Of a stretch of DNA of 64,000 nt, positions 34,706 through 46,930 are shown piece by piece (within the stretch, counting starts at the first letter, position 1; the number at the start of each line of letters is the position of its first letter). Location: NCBI GenBank assembly GCA_030248225.1, contig JASANE010000610.1:38646-102645 (forward strand), written 5' to 3'. The notes beneath the pieces were generated by a model that was given only the letters and a program-made list of their open reading frames with translations, did not search any database and was not told the origin of the DNA. This DNA comes from Trileptium ribeirensis. Lineage: Eukaryota > Nematoda > Enoplea > Enoplida > Thoracostomopsidae. Position numbers and translations under genes: made by a program.

Positions 34706-35059
34706 TTTAGTGAAATTAGGAATTGTGGCTATTTAAATTTATAGTTAACGGTAATTGTTTCAGAATAAAAGTGGATATTTTGAGTATCTTGGGAATTTAA
34801 ATGAAGGTGCTAGAGAACCGCCAGAGCCAAGTGTGGTCAAAGATGCGATTTTATAGATATCTTCCGAATTAATACAAGTAAAGTCCGAATAGCCATTGCT
34901 GCATATTTAATTTTGGACAAAATTAGATATGTAGTTTTGGGCTATCTGAACAACTTCATGTGTGAATTTAGAAATCTTCACCAAAATATGCTACTCCAAG
35001 GGGCATCATTTAAAAAAACCACATATACCTTGAATTCTCATGTTATATGTTTAAAATTT

Positions 35060-35690
35060 GTCGTTTAGACTACTCATAGTTCTGAAATCAATATATATAT
35101 ACCCAACGAACCAACTGAAGACGAATAAATAGAGTTTGTCGATCCTAAACTACTTGACAACCACCGAAAAGGTACGAAATATTTTTTGCATTTTATGCGT
35201 AACCAGACCATCTTATTCAGCTCACCGAAAGCTCTGTAATGCCGTTATTGGTGTCCCAGTAGCTGTACATAACCAGGCAAATGAAGGCAGACTACATTCT
35301 GGCAATCGAGTTCGTCGACGCTAAAGGGGCCCAGGCAGTGTTCCTACAAAAAAGAGCTGTGTAGAACAGCTCTACATCACCATGAACTGATTTTGGAAGC
35401 CTCTGTCGCCAGCTATAAACTACGAAACATTGTAACTGTGTTTTCAGATTTGGCGAAAGACCTTTAATTTTTGCCATTCTGATCTAGACGACGGGGTCGG
35501 ACAACTTAGTTTTCAATTAATGGGCACATGGTCATTCCTTTTTTATTCAAACAAACATTTTGTCAAAATTCTTCCACCCAAAGAAAGATGAATTATGAGT
35601 TACGCACACGACACACAAAGAAATTTTCACGGTTTTCCCAAAAACACCCTCAGTTAAACTTCAATTCAGAAATCAAATTCAGAAATATAG
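35060..35690 (+). repeat. Degraded family C copy
   Basis: 35060-35345 matches the 178-bp units of 5345-5930 (AACCAGGCAAATGAAGGCAG then ATTCTGGCAATCGAGTTCG). 35530-35690 matches the right end (GATGAATTATGAGTTACG, AAGAAATTTTCACGGTTTTC). The terminal inverted repeat is not preserved. Confidence 0.55.
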
Positions 35691-36259
35691 ATCGTCCAAA
35701 AAATTAACTGAAAATTAAAAATCTACGAGTCTCAGAAAATTGTAAATTCGAAAATTGCGACAGGACGACTGGTTATTTGGTCATACAGATAAAAATCCTC
35801 AAAAATATTGAAACAGCAGATTAGTAGTGAGTCTAAATATTCGGGTAAATAGATTTTTACTGCAACAAGTAATAACGTATCATAAAAAATGGGTTTACGG
35901 GAAAAAAGTCAAGAAAAGAACGGCAGTAGTTTTGAAAATGGAAGTTTTTGGGTTTCTAAATAAACGTTAAGCTGAGACCGTGTGTTATTCTCATTGGCGT
36001 AAGACAAATGTATACACTAAAACTGACCGCCTGAACCCACATTAAAATCTAACTCCAACCGCAAAATCAAAACGTCATAGGAAAACATGTATGTAAACAG
36101 TGTAGAAATCAATGGTTTGTGTTTTCTCTACCAGTAAAATTTTGCAACTGCTCACCCGATGCAGTGTCAGCATATCCGGATTATCTGAATATCCTGACGC
36201 CGTAGAGAATATCCAGATATGAAATAGTATCTTGATATCCGGATTATTTGCCCATCACT

Positions 36260-37703
36260 GGTGAAAATATCAATGTGTTTGTTGTACATTGGTGCGTAAG
36301 TATTTGACACAAATATATAGTCATATATTAGTACGTAATTATAATGTTAATTTATAGTTTTGAATTATAATACATATGTTTTGAACAAATATTAATATAA
36401 ATAATTTTCGCAGTATTGACATGTGCAATTTTTTTTGGATACATAATAAGTGTGTAAATATTTACGCGTCAATGAGCACAGATTAATGTTGTATTTATAT
36501 ATACATATATATACTTGTTTTGTTTAAATATGTCTTTTTTCAAGTTTAGCTAAAAGCTGCAGCTCTTACACAGTTGTATGATAATTATGAATGATATACT
36601 TTACGATACGTAAACAAGTCATGTAATGATAAGACCAAAAATACCCGAAACACTTTCGAGAATATCTGATTTGACGGAAATGTCACACATAGAAAGATAT
36701 ATAATTGAGTAACCTGAATTTTCGTCTCGGACGAAAACCATATTCCTCTTGCTGGTTGTTGTGGACATCTTGTTTATTGTTAAATGCGCAAAATGTTATC
36801 TCAGCTTGTATCATATAAAGAGCAATTCTTGAGAAAGTGTATACACATTGATCACTTTCTTTCAAAATCAAACAAAAAAGTTCCTATTAACACAACATAA
36901 AGCGAGAGGAAACAATTAAATTGGCATACAGAATTTACATATTGGCTTTCTTATCGGGCACGATTTTAGTATTTTTTTCATCTGGCTCTGAATTTCTACT
37001 CCATAACTTGTTTGCTGGTTAGTATGGCCGTGACCGAAAAAGTTAAGCAAAGGGCCATTTTCCATCTCTAGTTCAAATTTCCAGTTCCGGTATATATATT
37101 CAAATATGTAGACGTATATACGCTTATATAATAGCAATGGGGTTATAATATGTGTAGTTATTAGTCAAATTTAGTAGTCAGTATTGATGTCTAATCGAGA
37201 AATATTAATCAAATGCATTATCGAGTCATTTTTGTAAATTAATTATACTGTAACGATATCAGTCGATTTATTAACGGCGTATAGAGAGTTGAGAGATTCT
37301 CGAGAAGTTTTTAGGCGCTTAGAAGCAGTTGTAGATACTCGTAGAATAGTTAAAAATTTTTTTCCACCCCTTTTTCTTGGGCGCCTTTGGGAGATTCGTG
37401 AAGTTTTTTAAGGCATCATTGCAAAATATTAAAACATATAAACACAGTGCGAAAAAATCCGCAAAATAACATAAAAAAAAAAAAACAAAAAAAATCTTTC
37501 AATTTCTTCCACATTCTCAATAATATTATAAAATATTTTCTTGTGTGCTCTCATACCCATATTCCAGAGCAGAGCACACACCTCCCACAACAAACCTACT
37601 CCACTCTATTATCCAGCCCCCTCCTCCCACACTCTTTTTCTCTTATTTATATTTCTTCTTCCTCTTATCAGGTGCCCTTTTCCTCTCAATCAAAAACAAC
37701 ATT
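36260..37703. other. Intergenic, no gene recognised
   Basis: AT-rich with TA-dinucleotide patches, an A-rich run near 37470-37495 and a pyrimidine-rich stretch at 37570-37690 just beyond the retrotransposon 3' end. Confidence 0.35.
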
Positions 37704-37863
37704 GTCAAAGTCAAAGTCAAAGTTTATTGAACATCAAGATTACGTGCATACAGATATACATGGCACAACGAAATAGTCGAAGATATATTTGAAGTGTGAA
37801 TATGCAGCAACCAAGAATATTCAATAAAAAGGTTAGAAAGGGGGACGAGTCCTACTCTTACAT

Positions 37864-39105
37864 CTAACCTAAGTTCCGGTTATAGTAGAGATATCGATTC
37901 AAGTTGATGTCCTTTTCCAAATGATTCTTAAAAGTTCTTAAATTCGCTGAACATACGACTGAGCTAGGTAAACAGTTCCATATATCAACATGCCGTAGAA
38001 CAAAGTTATTTCTTGCTGTATTGGTGTTCCACTTACGTTTTACCAGTTTTTTACCGTTTCCTCGTGTACTGGTATTTTGCGAGAGCATGAAAAGGTTTTG
38101 ACAAGCATTTACATCTCCGTTCAGACATTTATAAATCATGCAGAGGTCAGCTCGCAGACGCCGCAACTCTAATGGTTCAAGGTTGTAACGTCTTAGGCGT
38201 TCTTTGTAACTTATAGGAGCACCGTTGTTTCTATAATTTAGTCTTCGAGTAAAATATCTCTGCACGCGTTCAATTTTGTCTATCTCCATTAGGGATGTGG
38301 GTGACCAGACTGACGATGAATATTCCAAAAGGGGTCGAACATAGGATATATAACAAAGCAGTAAGGCATGTGGGTCGCAGTTTATAAAACAACGAAATAA
38401 CATGTTAGTAATACGATACGCCTTGGAAATGATTGCATTTATATGAGATTTAAAGTTTAGATCGTAATTAACTATTACACCCAAATCTTTTACTTGATAC
38501 AAAGTGGGCAAGTCAATGCCATTTATACTATAGTGTACTTTTGGATTATTTTTACCAAGATGCAAAATTCCACACTTTGATGGTGATATGGCAAGCTGCC
38601 AATTGGAAGACCATTTCGACAGTAGGTTAAGTGCGTTTTGCATTGATACCTGAGAACAGTTATCGTTCTTATCAAAGGTAATATATATTTTAACATCATC
38701 AGCAAATACTTTAAATGAAACATTGCTTAAACAAGATGTTACATCATTAATATATAACAAAAATAAAATGGGGCCGAGAACGCTACCTTGCGGTACACCA
38801 GATATCACATTTCGTGGTTGAGACAAAGTGTTGTCAAGTTTCACTCGCAATTGTCTGTCATTTAGAAATGCTTTTAACCATCTTAGTAGCGTCCCAGTAA
38901 TACCAAAAGAAGGCAGCTTATGGATTAATTTAACATGAGATACAGTATCAAACGCTTTTGCAAAGTCAATATATACTATATCCACATCCTTTTTAGAATC
39001 CAGAGCAAACGACCACTCATGTACAGTTTCCAATAGTTGAGTACAAGTGGATTTTTTGGACACAAAGCCATGTTGCTCAGGTGATATCAAGCTGTTTTCT
39101 TGCAA
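37864..39105 (-). pseudogene. Retrotransposon ORF2, 3' part: reverse transcriptase core and C-terminus
   Basis: 413 open codons after the frameshift. RT blocks are IDFAKAFDTVSH (first catalytic Asp), VPQGSVLGPILF, and FADD at about residues 134-137 (the catalytic pair), followed by the thumb and a C-terminal region typical of CR1-like ORF2. The ATG at 39105 is internal; the polypeptide is the continuation of the ORF2 protein in the neighbouring frame. The stop at 37864 is followed by the 3' UTR. Confidence 0.88.
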
Positions 39106-39121
39106 ATATGATTTGAGAGAA

Positions 39122-40672
39122 TCACATATTATGGTTTCTATTACCTTTACAAGACAATAAAGAAATAGGACGATAGTTCAAAGGTTCACATGAATCTCCT
39201 TTTTTATATACTGGCACAACGTTAGATTGTAACCATGCTTTTGGTAAAACGCCCTGCACAAATGATTGTTCGAAAATATGTGAAAGCGGTAGTGATATCG
39301 CATCTTTTAGTTGTTTTAAGAGAAACTGACTAAATCCATCAGGAGTATTGCTATGCTTAGGTTTGAGCTTATGCAATGCCTTCCATACCACTTGCGGGCT
39401 AAAAGAAACCCATGAAATTTTGCTTTCGGTCACAGGATGAACATCACAAGTTACTGAGTCGTTATCAGAAACAAAAACAGAAGCAAAAGCTTCAGCCATA
39501 ATTTCACAGCACGTGGAGTTATCGGCACAAAGAGTACCGTTAGGTGCTTTCAGAGCCATTACAGTACTTTTACGGTACAATTTGCTATTTACGTAGTTAA
39601 AAATTGAATTCCTATTAGAATTATTGATAACACGGTTTTCTTGGTATTTTTTGAATTTATCAATAACTTTCACGCATTTTTTGCTAAATAGTTTATATTC
39701 GTGAAAATTGTGTGTCTTTTTGGCTAAATGCCAAAGTTTATTTTTATGATTTAACATTTTTCTAATGTGAGACGGGTACTTAAATTTGGGCTTTTTAACT
39801 TTCTTTGGAACAAAAGTTTCAATAACATCTACAATTACCGACCAAAATAAACACCATTTCTTTTCCACATTGAACACTGAATAAAACATATAATCCCAAT
39901 TATACTGAGACAGATGATCTGAAATAACAGAGTAATCAGCATTTCTATAGTCATAATATATATCAACACAAGACCTAGATTCACCAGTCGCATTACCTAC
40001 AATATAGAAATCAATAGATATGTGATCGGAAAACATATCGCCTTGTGAGACATTGCTAACATTCAACAATGAATTTGTTAAGACTAAGTCGAGCGTGTTT
40101 GCGCGCCGCGTAGTAAACTGAACCAATTGAGTAAAACCTTTTTCCATAGCAAATTCTGCAAACATAGCAGCTTGGCCATAGCTAGGCCATGTTAGCGAGC
40201 TCCAGTTTATTTCAGGAAAATTGAAGTCGCCCAATAGAGTTATTGGGCAGTTCACTTGGCAAAGCTCGTTCATCTGATCAATTAGATCTGCTGTATATTC
40301 AAGAGTGCTATTAGGAAGTCTGTAAACACATATTAATCTATGCTTATTTGGTATATACAAGTCTACGCATATAATCTCTAAATTTATGTTAGAACAATTA
40401 ACAGGCAATGATTTCACAGAGTAATGAACAAAGATGGCAACTCCTCCTCCACGGGATTTTGCCCTATCTTTGCGGAACACTAAAAACTCTGGACAGTTAA
40501 TCATTGAGTTTGTAAATTCGTCGTGTAACCATGTTTCACAGAAAGCAATTATTTTAAAGTTTCTACTGTTAAGAAGGCACTCCAATATTGTTACTTTATT
40601 TGCTAAGCTTCGCGCATTAGCTAGTTTGCAGGGTATTGGAGAAGCATTTGTACGCGTACGACTCGCCCCCAT
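39122..40672 (-). pseudogene. Retrotransposon ORF2, 5' part: endonuclease and start of RT
   Basis: 516 codons from an ATG 2 nt after the ORF1 stop. The AP endonuclease has its catalytic signatures: CETWL (residues 45-49), RGGGVAIF, GDFN (148-151), LDLVLTN and SDH (215-217). The RT N-terminal motif NYRPISLL appears at about residue 500, and the frame then terminates near 39122. The downstream RT continues in another frame from about 39145, so a one-base insertion in an A run (TGTAAAGG) most simply explains the break. Otherwise the frame is undamaged. Confidence 0.85.
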
Positions 40673-40674
40673 AT

Positions 40675-41832
40675 CTAGTTTTCCGAACTAGAATAATGGT
40701 TTGACTCCGCCATACAGCTGTTTACGTTAACTGAAATGTTTCTACCAACTCCTTCAAACGAATATTCTACCGGATACCTTTTGCCACCAACGAGGTTGTT
40801 GTCATTCATAAAACATCCCTTATACACAAACAGTTTTTCGTTCAAAACGACATATTTGGTGCGATTTCGGGGATCATTATTGAGTTCGGAATTCAGACTC
40901 TGAGCCTTTTTGTACAATAGTGATAGACGAATTCGCTCTTCGGTTGTCATTGAACGCCGGAGAAAAATTCCTTTCCACTGTTCGCTGCTTTTCAGATTGT
41001 GGGCTTCACGCAGCACAGACTTCACCACGGTAGAGGAGTACAATCTTACTTTAAGCAGTCGAGGAATTGAATTTTTTGAATTAGAAACTGATTCAGGTCG
41101 CTGCCTTTTCGATTCAATTGTCCCCATTCTGAAGACTGATTCCACAGCAGCACTCTGGTCCAAATACTGGACAATTTCAGTGGCTGTTTTGAGGTCGTGA
41201 TCGTGATCAATTTCTGTGAGTCCCTTAATAACCAGACATCGGCGATGTGGGTCTCCCTCAGCTGTATTGATATTGGGACCGAAATTTGTTCTATCAGCAA
41301 TGTTTCTTGCCACAACTTCTGCGAAAGACAGCGGTTGTGATTGTTCAATGGTGGAGGCATTGTCCGTTTGAGTTGCGGGATTTAAAGAGTGTTTAATCGC
41401 AGCAATTGATGACGTGATTTCATTCATTTGCGCTTGCATGGCGCTAAAACGAGCATTAATGGTGTCCGGTTCGGCAGCCACAGGGGTTGTCCGCCGTGAA
41501 ATGTTTTGACAGCTGCTACAAACTACTTGCACAAAGGAATTTCCTTGTATTGTGGCAATGATTTGTGCGTTAAGACCAGTGCATGAGTAGTGTATCCACC
41601 CATCGCAGCTATCACATGCGAAACAGTCGTCTCCACCCTCGCGTTGACATTCGCAGCAAAGGGTTGAACCAACAGGCTTTGTAGTGATCGAGGTTGCAGA
41701 TGTGTTGAGCTGCGCTGCAGGATTTTGGATAGAGCGACGTTGAGCAGTTGATTGTTTTGAACCCTGGGAGCCGTGCGTTCGTACTTGTTTTTCTTTTGAA
41801 CCATTTGTTGTGCCGGTTTGTTGAGGTCCCAT
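40675..41832 (-). CDS. Retrotransposon ORF1: PHD-like zinc finger + RRM-like protein
   Basis: An intact 385-codon ORF1. Residues about 59-108 hold a C4HC3 PHD-like zinc finger (CECQ, CDSC, HYSC, CSSC). Residues about 123-150 form a likely short coiled coil, and about 195-330 resemble the RNA-binding (RRM-like) region of non-LTR ORF1 proteins, beginning RRCLVIKGL. ORF1 proteins of this type bind element RNA in the ribonucleoprotein. The TAG stop at 40675-40677 lies two bases before the ORF2 ATG, which suggests coupled or reinitiated translation. An overlapping ORF in another frame (41523-41969) is a shadow. Confidence 0.85.
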   Translation of the reverse strand: MGPQQTGTTNGSKEKQVRTHGSQGSKQSTAQRRSIQNPAAQLNTSATSITTKPVGSTLCCECQREGGDDCFACDSCDGWIHYSCTGLNAQIIATIQGNSFVQVVCSSCQNISRRTTPVAAEPDTINARFSAMQAQMNEITSSIAAIKHSLNPATQTDNASTIEQSQPLSFAEVVARNIADRTNFGPNINTAEGDPHRRCLVIKGLTEIDHDHDLKTATEIVQYLDQSAAVESVFRMGTIESKRQRPESVSNSKNSIPRLLKVRLYSSTVVKSVLREAHNLKSSEQWKGIFLRRSMTTEERIRLSLLYKKAQSLNSELNNDPRNRTKYVVLNEKLFVYKGCFMNDNNLVGGKRYPVEYSFEGVGRNISVNVNSCMAESNHYSSSEN

Positions 41833-42385
41833 TTTGCTGGATTTATTGGTGTTGTTAGCTTTAATTGTCGAAGTACGTATCCCCAGATATTTAGTGACAG
41901 TAGCAATTTAACGTCCTTAGACAATAATTTGTTATATAATATGTCTGGTGTAACGCACCAGAAACGCATTCACCTTTAGTCTTCCTCCTAAAACTGAATG
42001 CAATTGGGTTAAAACCAATATATATAATATATTGGGCTAAAACCAAGTTATATTTCAAATTGTTGAAATAAAACCAGCAGTATTAATTTTTGCTATAACT
42101 TTTTTGTTGGGACGATTAGTTTTTATATCGCCCTATAAATAGGTAGGATGCTGGAAGCTAAGCTAAGGAGATGCATTGATATCTTGGGGAAACTTGACAA
42201 TCTTGAGAGCAATTCCCCTAAAAACCTGGCAGCTTTACGTTTCAAGCTTTGTTAATTTAGGATCAATATTTCCGATTTTAACATTTATGTTGAAGACAAT
42301 TGTTTCAATTTTTTCGGGCAACAATTGCATCCGAAATGATAGAAAACTGCTTTATTTTGGTATTAAGCGCATATTAAATATATAT

Positions 42386-43449
42386 CAGGGATTAACCGGA
42401 AGCGAAATTTTACCGGAACCGGAGCCGTTCATTTAATCCGGAACCGGAAACTGGTCTTGCAAATAGTAAAAGAGATGAAGGTATGGTGGATTTAAAATGT
42501 ATTAAAAATAACTTTTACGTTAAACTTAATGTATTGCGATGGCGTTATTGCCATTCTGTGACTTTAAAGATGCTGAGGAAACTAATAACGTTTGTTTATC
42601 GATCAATATGTCGGTTTCTCGACACATAGAGTAAAAAATGTCTTCCACTATTCACCCTTGCGTATACTGTGTCAAATTCTATGTGCTTACAACGCATGGA
42701 GCGCAGAATAAGCACTCTCGCCGTTTCCAGTCGGCTCCCTTTACTACATATACGTTTGTTACATGTTCTGTAGGAAACTTGAAATTATTGGTTTATATCA
42801 TTCTAAGAGAACATAATTTTCAGATCAGTGGGCAGAAACACTGTTTAGGCGAGTGTTGGGCAAAAAGTGCACGTCAGTTAGATGATAATGATAACTTTCT
42901 AATCATAATGCTATAAATGAGACAAACTGTGATACTGCTCGCACAGTTCAAAAAATACAGTTGTTGCCAAGAAATCAGTTTGTCATCTGCGTTGCAGATA
43001 ACGTTACTTTACTTGAATGTAGACTGATTTACAAAGTTTACAAGCGCACTGCTTGGCGCTTGACGCAATTTATGTTAGTCAAGCTTAAGGCTAAGTACTT
43101 CTACGTAATCCATACTCTGTTACTGAGTTGGGCCGGTTTAATTCGAACATACCCCGCAGGCTTCTGAAAGGCTCCTGCAGGTTAAGATAAAAATTCCTAC
43201 TGAAATTATGCACAGCAAATTGCTGAATTAATCTTTTCTTTTGCTTGGTTGTATTGGAACATGATCATTCTATATATGGGCCTGTGGGCCGTATATATAT
43301 ATATGTATAATACATATGTTTGGACCACAGATGAAGCAAAAATGCGTAAAATTTTTAAAACCGGAATTCCGGTTCCGGTATGGTTTTTGCCCTTTGCCGG
43401 AACCGCAACCGGAACACGATTTTCGAAGCTGAATTCCGGTTGTTCGCTG
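42386..43449. mobile_element. hAT MITE (AACCGGAA family), copy 1
   Basis: The termini CAGGGATTAACCGGAA and TTCCGGTTGTTCGCTG are inverted and rich in CCGGAAC repeats. The element is bounded by ATATATAT on each side (42378-42385, 43450-43457), an 8-bp duplication. The interior aligns almost throughout with 52471-53652. Internal ORFs are not conserved between copies. Confidence 0.8.
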
Positions 43450-43457
43450 ATATATAT

Positions 43458-44876
43458 TGTCACCATTGATAGCCCAGTCAAAAATAGGTTATTATTTTAT
43501 ATCATATGGGTTGACCGAAATACAATGAATAGTAATCCGTCGGCGTGGGGTCAAGGAGACAGCAAAAAGTCGAACAAATAAATGTTTGTTGCCTGTGTTT
43601 CCGTCGGTTATACTGCACAGGTATATATGCAAAATATTTCGCTGGATGTCATGTGTTACAGTACAAAGATGGATTTTTATTATTTTCACTATTGTTCGTT
43701 TGTAATACTAAGTATGATGACAGAATTTTGCTTGAAGCCAAAGATAAAGCACTGGTTTTGGGGCTTGGAATGAGTTGCTGCTGAAGAACCTGTGCCGCAG
43801 TGTTTCCTGACTGCCATGGTGAATGCTAATAATACATTAAAGACGTGTACGAAATGGTACTCATGCTTTCTTTTTTAAGTTGAAATAACAAGCGCAGATA
43901 TCGTGTTGGGCAGAACCTGTCTACTCACTCACTCCCAAACATCGAAAACGTCTAGGCCAATTCCGGTGCTTACCGTTTGTATTTTGTGCGTGTGATCTTG
44001 TTGCATCTTGTCCTCTGATAGTGTCATTTGAATTATTTTTGGTTTTCTGTACTTACTGTTGTGAATATAAACATATATATAATTGGTTTTGTTAAAGGTC
44101 AATATCGTGCTGTCTAAACGCTTTACTAAGACTGCTTCGTTTATCAAAATCCATTCAGCTCCATATGACTACGGGATGTTGTCTAAAATTATCGGTGAAA
44201 CCATGATAGAATTAGTGGTTCTAATAACACGTCTGTTATGCCATTTCTTCTGGAATTGGAATACCTTTCCGGGTTCCTATTATGAGCATTCCAAGATGAA
44301 AGACATGCAAAGGTGGTCTTAACGCACGACGTAGCACTATTTAATGATCCATTAAACAACAAAAACGCATGTGTGTAATGCTATTATTATATATAATTGA
44401 TGTCCTGGTTAACAAACAGAATAGGTGGTTTTTTCCGTTATCAAACCCCCACCCCGCGTTTGCCCAAAATTAGTCACATTCTAAAAATTTTGTTATTTTT
44501 GTGATCCTCGAGACGTCCCCTGATCTTTTCTACCAAAACGAATTTTTTTCAAATTTTAGATTTATTTCGATTTTTCCGTGTACCAAGTACCCCCTTGGGA
44601 ACCCAAAAATTTTTTCAGGTATTACATAGGATAACTGTAAAGTTTCTGTTTATTGTGGTCTAAACTATGCATAAAATTTTATACTCTTGCGTAAAAGAGC
44701 ACTTTGAACAATCTTGGACAAAAGTAAATGTACTCGCACGCATTTCACTCACTTTACACTCGCAACGTTATCCCGTTCTCCTAACCACTGTAATATTGCT
44801 TTCAACTCGTAGCTGACTCGTCGCAACACTAGCGCTGTCAATATTTTTAATACTTTCCAAGCAGTAGTATATCGCA
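43458..44876. other. Intergenic, no gene recognised
   Basis: No coding pattern. It lies between the hAT MITE and the GC-rich-TIR element. Confidence 0.35.
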
Positions 44877-44884
44877 AAAGATTT

Positions 44885-46047
44885 GGGTAAGGGGAAAAGC
44901 CGGAACCTGCGCCGGCCCCGGTGGGTAAAAGCTGGCCCCGGACTCGGCCAAGGGTAAGATCCAGCGCCGGACCCGGCCAAAGGAAAAATCTGGCCCCGGA
45001 CCTAGCCGTAAAATGTAAAAGCCCAACCCTGCCCTAGATAAAAACCCACCCCGGCACCTGATGTACAGAGAGACACATTAAGAATAAAACATTAACAACT
45101 GTATTTATTTCATTTTAGAATAATTTTAATATATTGCTTTTATCTACGTGTATAGCGTGATATTTATGGCTGACACTAGCAGTGGTTTTTCAACTGAAGA
45201 TGCGAAACTGATTATGGTCTTTAGAATATTTTCGGTCATGTACCAGATAGCAAATGGCATAACCGAAGATCCTTCAAAAAGCGTATGTCTGTATGTTAAA
45301 GCTGCGACCTAGAAAGACCCAACCTGAGAGGTTGTGTCGTATCCAAATGCCAAGGGATGATCTTCGACTACCGGCAAAGAAGCCACATCTTTGAGCTCAT
45401 TTAGCAATTGATTTGATACTAAATGAACCAAAAGATGAGGAAATCCTTGGATTTTTGATATAAAACCATCGCCACCAGGGCCTCCGAGCTGAAAAAGCCA
45501 TTTCAACCAGATTGTAAAGAGCGTCATAGTAAACCCTGGTTAAGTTCAGTTCATATTTCAAAACATTTTTAACATTCTCCATATTTCTCGGCTTATAAAC
45601 GGCATCATACTTTGGTTGCACAGACGAAGCTGTAACAAGTCTACGATAAACCTTTGTTGGCCTATCGTTGACGTATCAGCATTCGATAAGATATTCTCGT
45701 TTACGCAAGCAGACTGTCTTACATGAGGGCGGTCACCTTTAACACGATTTCCGTGTGCGATATTTTCACTGATACCATGGTCCCCGACATAATGAGCCAA
45801 CACAAATTCATCCCAATCAATCAATTGGTATTCGAATTTTCTGAAGCCAGTAGAGCCATATTTATCACCACTCATAACGATGTTGAAAGTTTTATAATAC
45901 ACCGAGCTGGAACCCCGTGCTACCGGGGTTGGTTTTATTCTGGATAGGGTTGGGCTTTTACACTGGGTTGGGGCCGGGACCGGATTTTACCCATGCCCGG
46001 GGCTGGCTGTTACCCCCTGGGGCCGGGGCCGGCGTTTACCCCTACCC
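44885..46047. mobile_element. DNA transposon with ~160-bp GC-rich inverted repeats
   Basis: The left arm (44885-45060) and right arm (45905-46047) are inverted repeats rich in GGCCCCGG and containing AAAAGCCCAACCCT. The outermost bases are GGGTAAGGGG and CCCCTACCC. AAAGATTT flanks both sides exactly (44877-44884, 46048-46055), an 8-bp duplication. The interior holds a broken transposase-like gene on the - strand. Confidence 0.8.
45309..45902 (-). pseudogene. Transposase-like remnant
   Basis: Three overlapping frames read on the - strand give consecutive fragments: GDRPHVRQSACVNENIL (45558-45902), then QPKYDAVYKPRNMENVKNV with YYDALYNLVEMAF (45397-45621), then ISKIQGFPHLLVHLVSN with FGYDTTSQVGSF (45309-45527). 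The PRNxxxV and YDTTxQxG motifs resemble an uncharacterised transposase-associated protein common in invertebrate repeats. Two frameshifts and a missing C-terminus make it dead. The superfamily is not certain. Confidence 0.5.
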
Positions 46048-46429
46048 AAAGATTTGCTATGCATTGAAATTCGAATTGCTTTGTAAATATAAATATGAAA
46101 CCATTTCGCTTCTCGAGAATAAATTGTACAAACTAAAATATGTTTTATTTCAACTAAATCATTAATCAACTACATGTCATAATAACAACAATACTGTAAA
46201 GCACTCAAAGTTTACTCGAAATCCGTTTGGAAACGTCACTTTCACCATTTCGTTGCACGCTACTAGAAGTTAATACAGGCGCTACGTACTCGCGAGTGAG
46301 TGCCCCATACTTTTGGACAGGACTGTACTGCTGTAGTAACCTATCTCAGATTATCAACACTATGACAAAATCCAATGTCCATTGAGTGACAACTTACAAA
46401 CACTGACAGCAAAGTGCGACTAGTTTTGA

Positions 46430-46930
46430 CCCAAAATATAAGCTTTACACCTCTTGCCCCCTTAAAAGGCAGTGTCAGAGGAATGCGACTTTCAGTTATT
46501 GCACAAACACATAAAATTATAGCCCAATAAGTAACAAAGGATAGCAACAAATTTTCTGTATTTCGGTAATACATGATGGAAGCTAAATTCTCGTTTGTTG
46601 TGGCCCAAAATATAAGTTTGGAATACCCTATCCCTCATGCTTATTTGTTGACGATGTCGATATTTCAAACATCGTTGTGAAAACTTTAAGCCTTCTTGGT
46701 CATTGATCTCATTACTGTATAACAGGTGATAGTGATAAATTCCAACAGATTTTGACCCAGAATAGAGAAATGTGTTGTACATACGGCGCTAGCTAGTCAC
46801 ATCACAACTGCTTATACCTGGCCATACTTGACCTTAATAAAAACCATAACAACAGAAAAATTGTAACATCCAGCAATCGGTTCCCAAAATATAGATGTTG
46901 AATATACAATAATATTTTCTGAACTACAAT
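46430..46930 (+). repeat. Degenerate ~150-bp tandem repeat
   Basis: CCCAAAATATA-type anchors at about 46432, 46604, 46748 and 46891 are spaced 143-172 bp apart, with similar preceding AACA/ATTTTGA sequence. No coding. Confidence 0.35.

Larger units (their letters stand above)
33230..36259. mobile_element. Outer element of a nested stack (TIR AGTGATGGGCA)
   Basis: AGTGATGGGCA (33230-33240) and TGCCCATCACT (36249-36259) are exact inverses, each next to TCCGGAT-rich sequence. Everything between (33521-34705, 33841-34306, 35060-35690) looks inserted later. No exact target duplication was found, so pairing of the two ends is probable but not proved. Confidence 0.5.
37704..41980 (-). mobile_element. 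Near full-length CR1/L2-like non-LTR retrotransposon
   Basis: A two-ORF non-LTR element on the - strand. In element order it has a short 5' UTR (5' edge approximate, near 41980), ORF1 (41832-40675), a 2-nt gap, ORF2 (40672-37864) with AP-type endonuclease and reverse transcriptase, then a roughly 160-bp 3' UTR. The 3' end is AATAAA-like sequence followed by three TTTGAC-type repeats (37704-37722), the short 3' tandem repeat typical of CR1/L2-group elements instead of a poly(A) tail. No RNase H or LTRs are seen. ORF1 is intact and ORF2 has one frameshift, so the insertion is young compared with everything else here. The clade within the CR1/jockey superfamily is not resolved. Confidence 0.92.
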
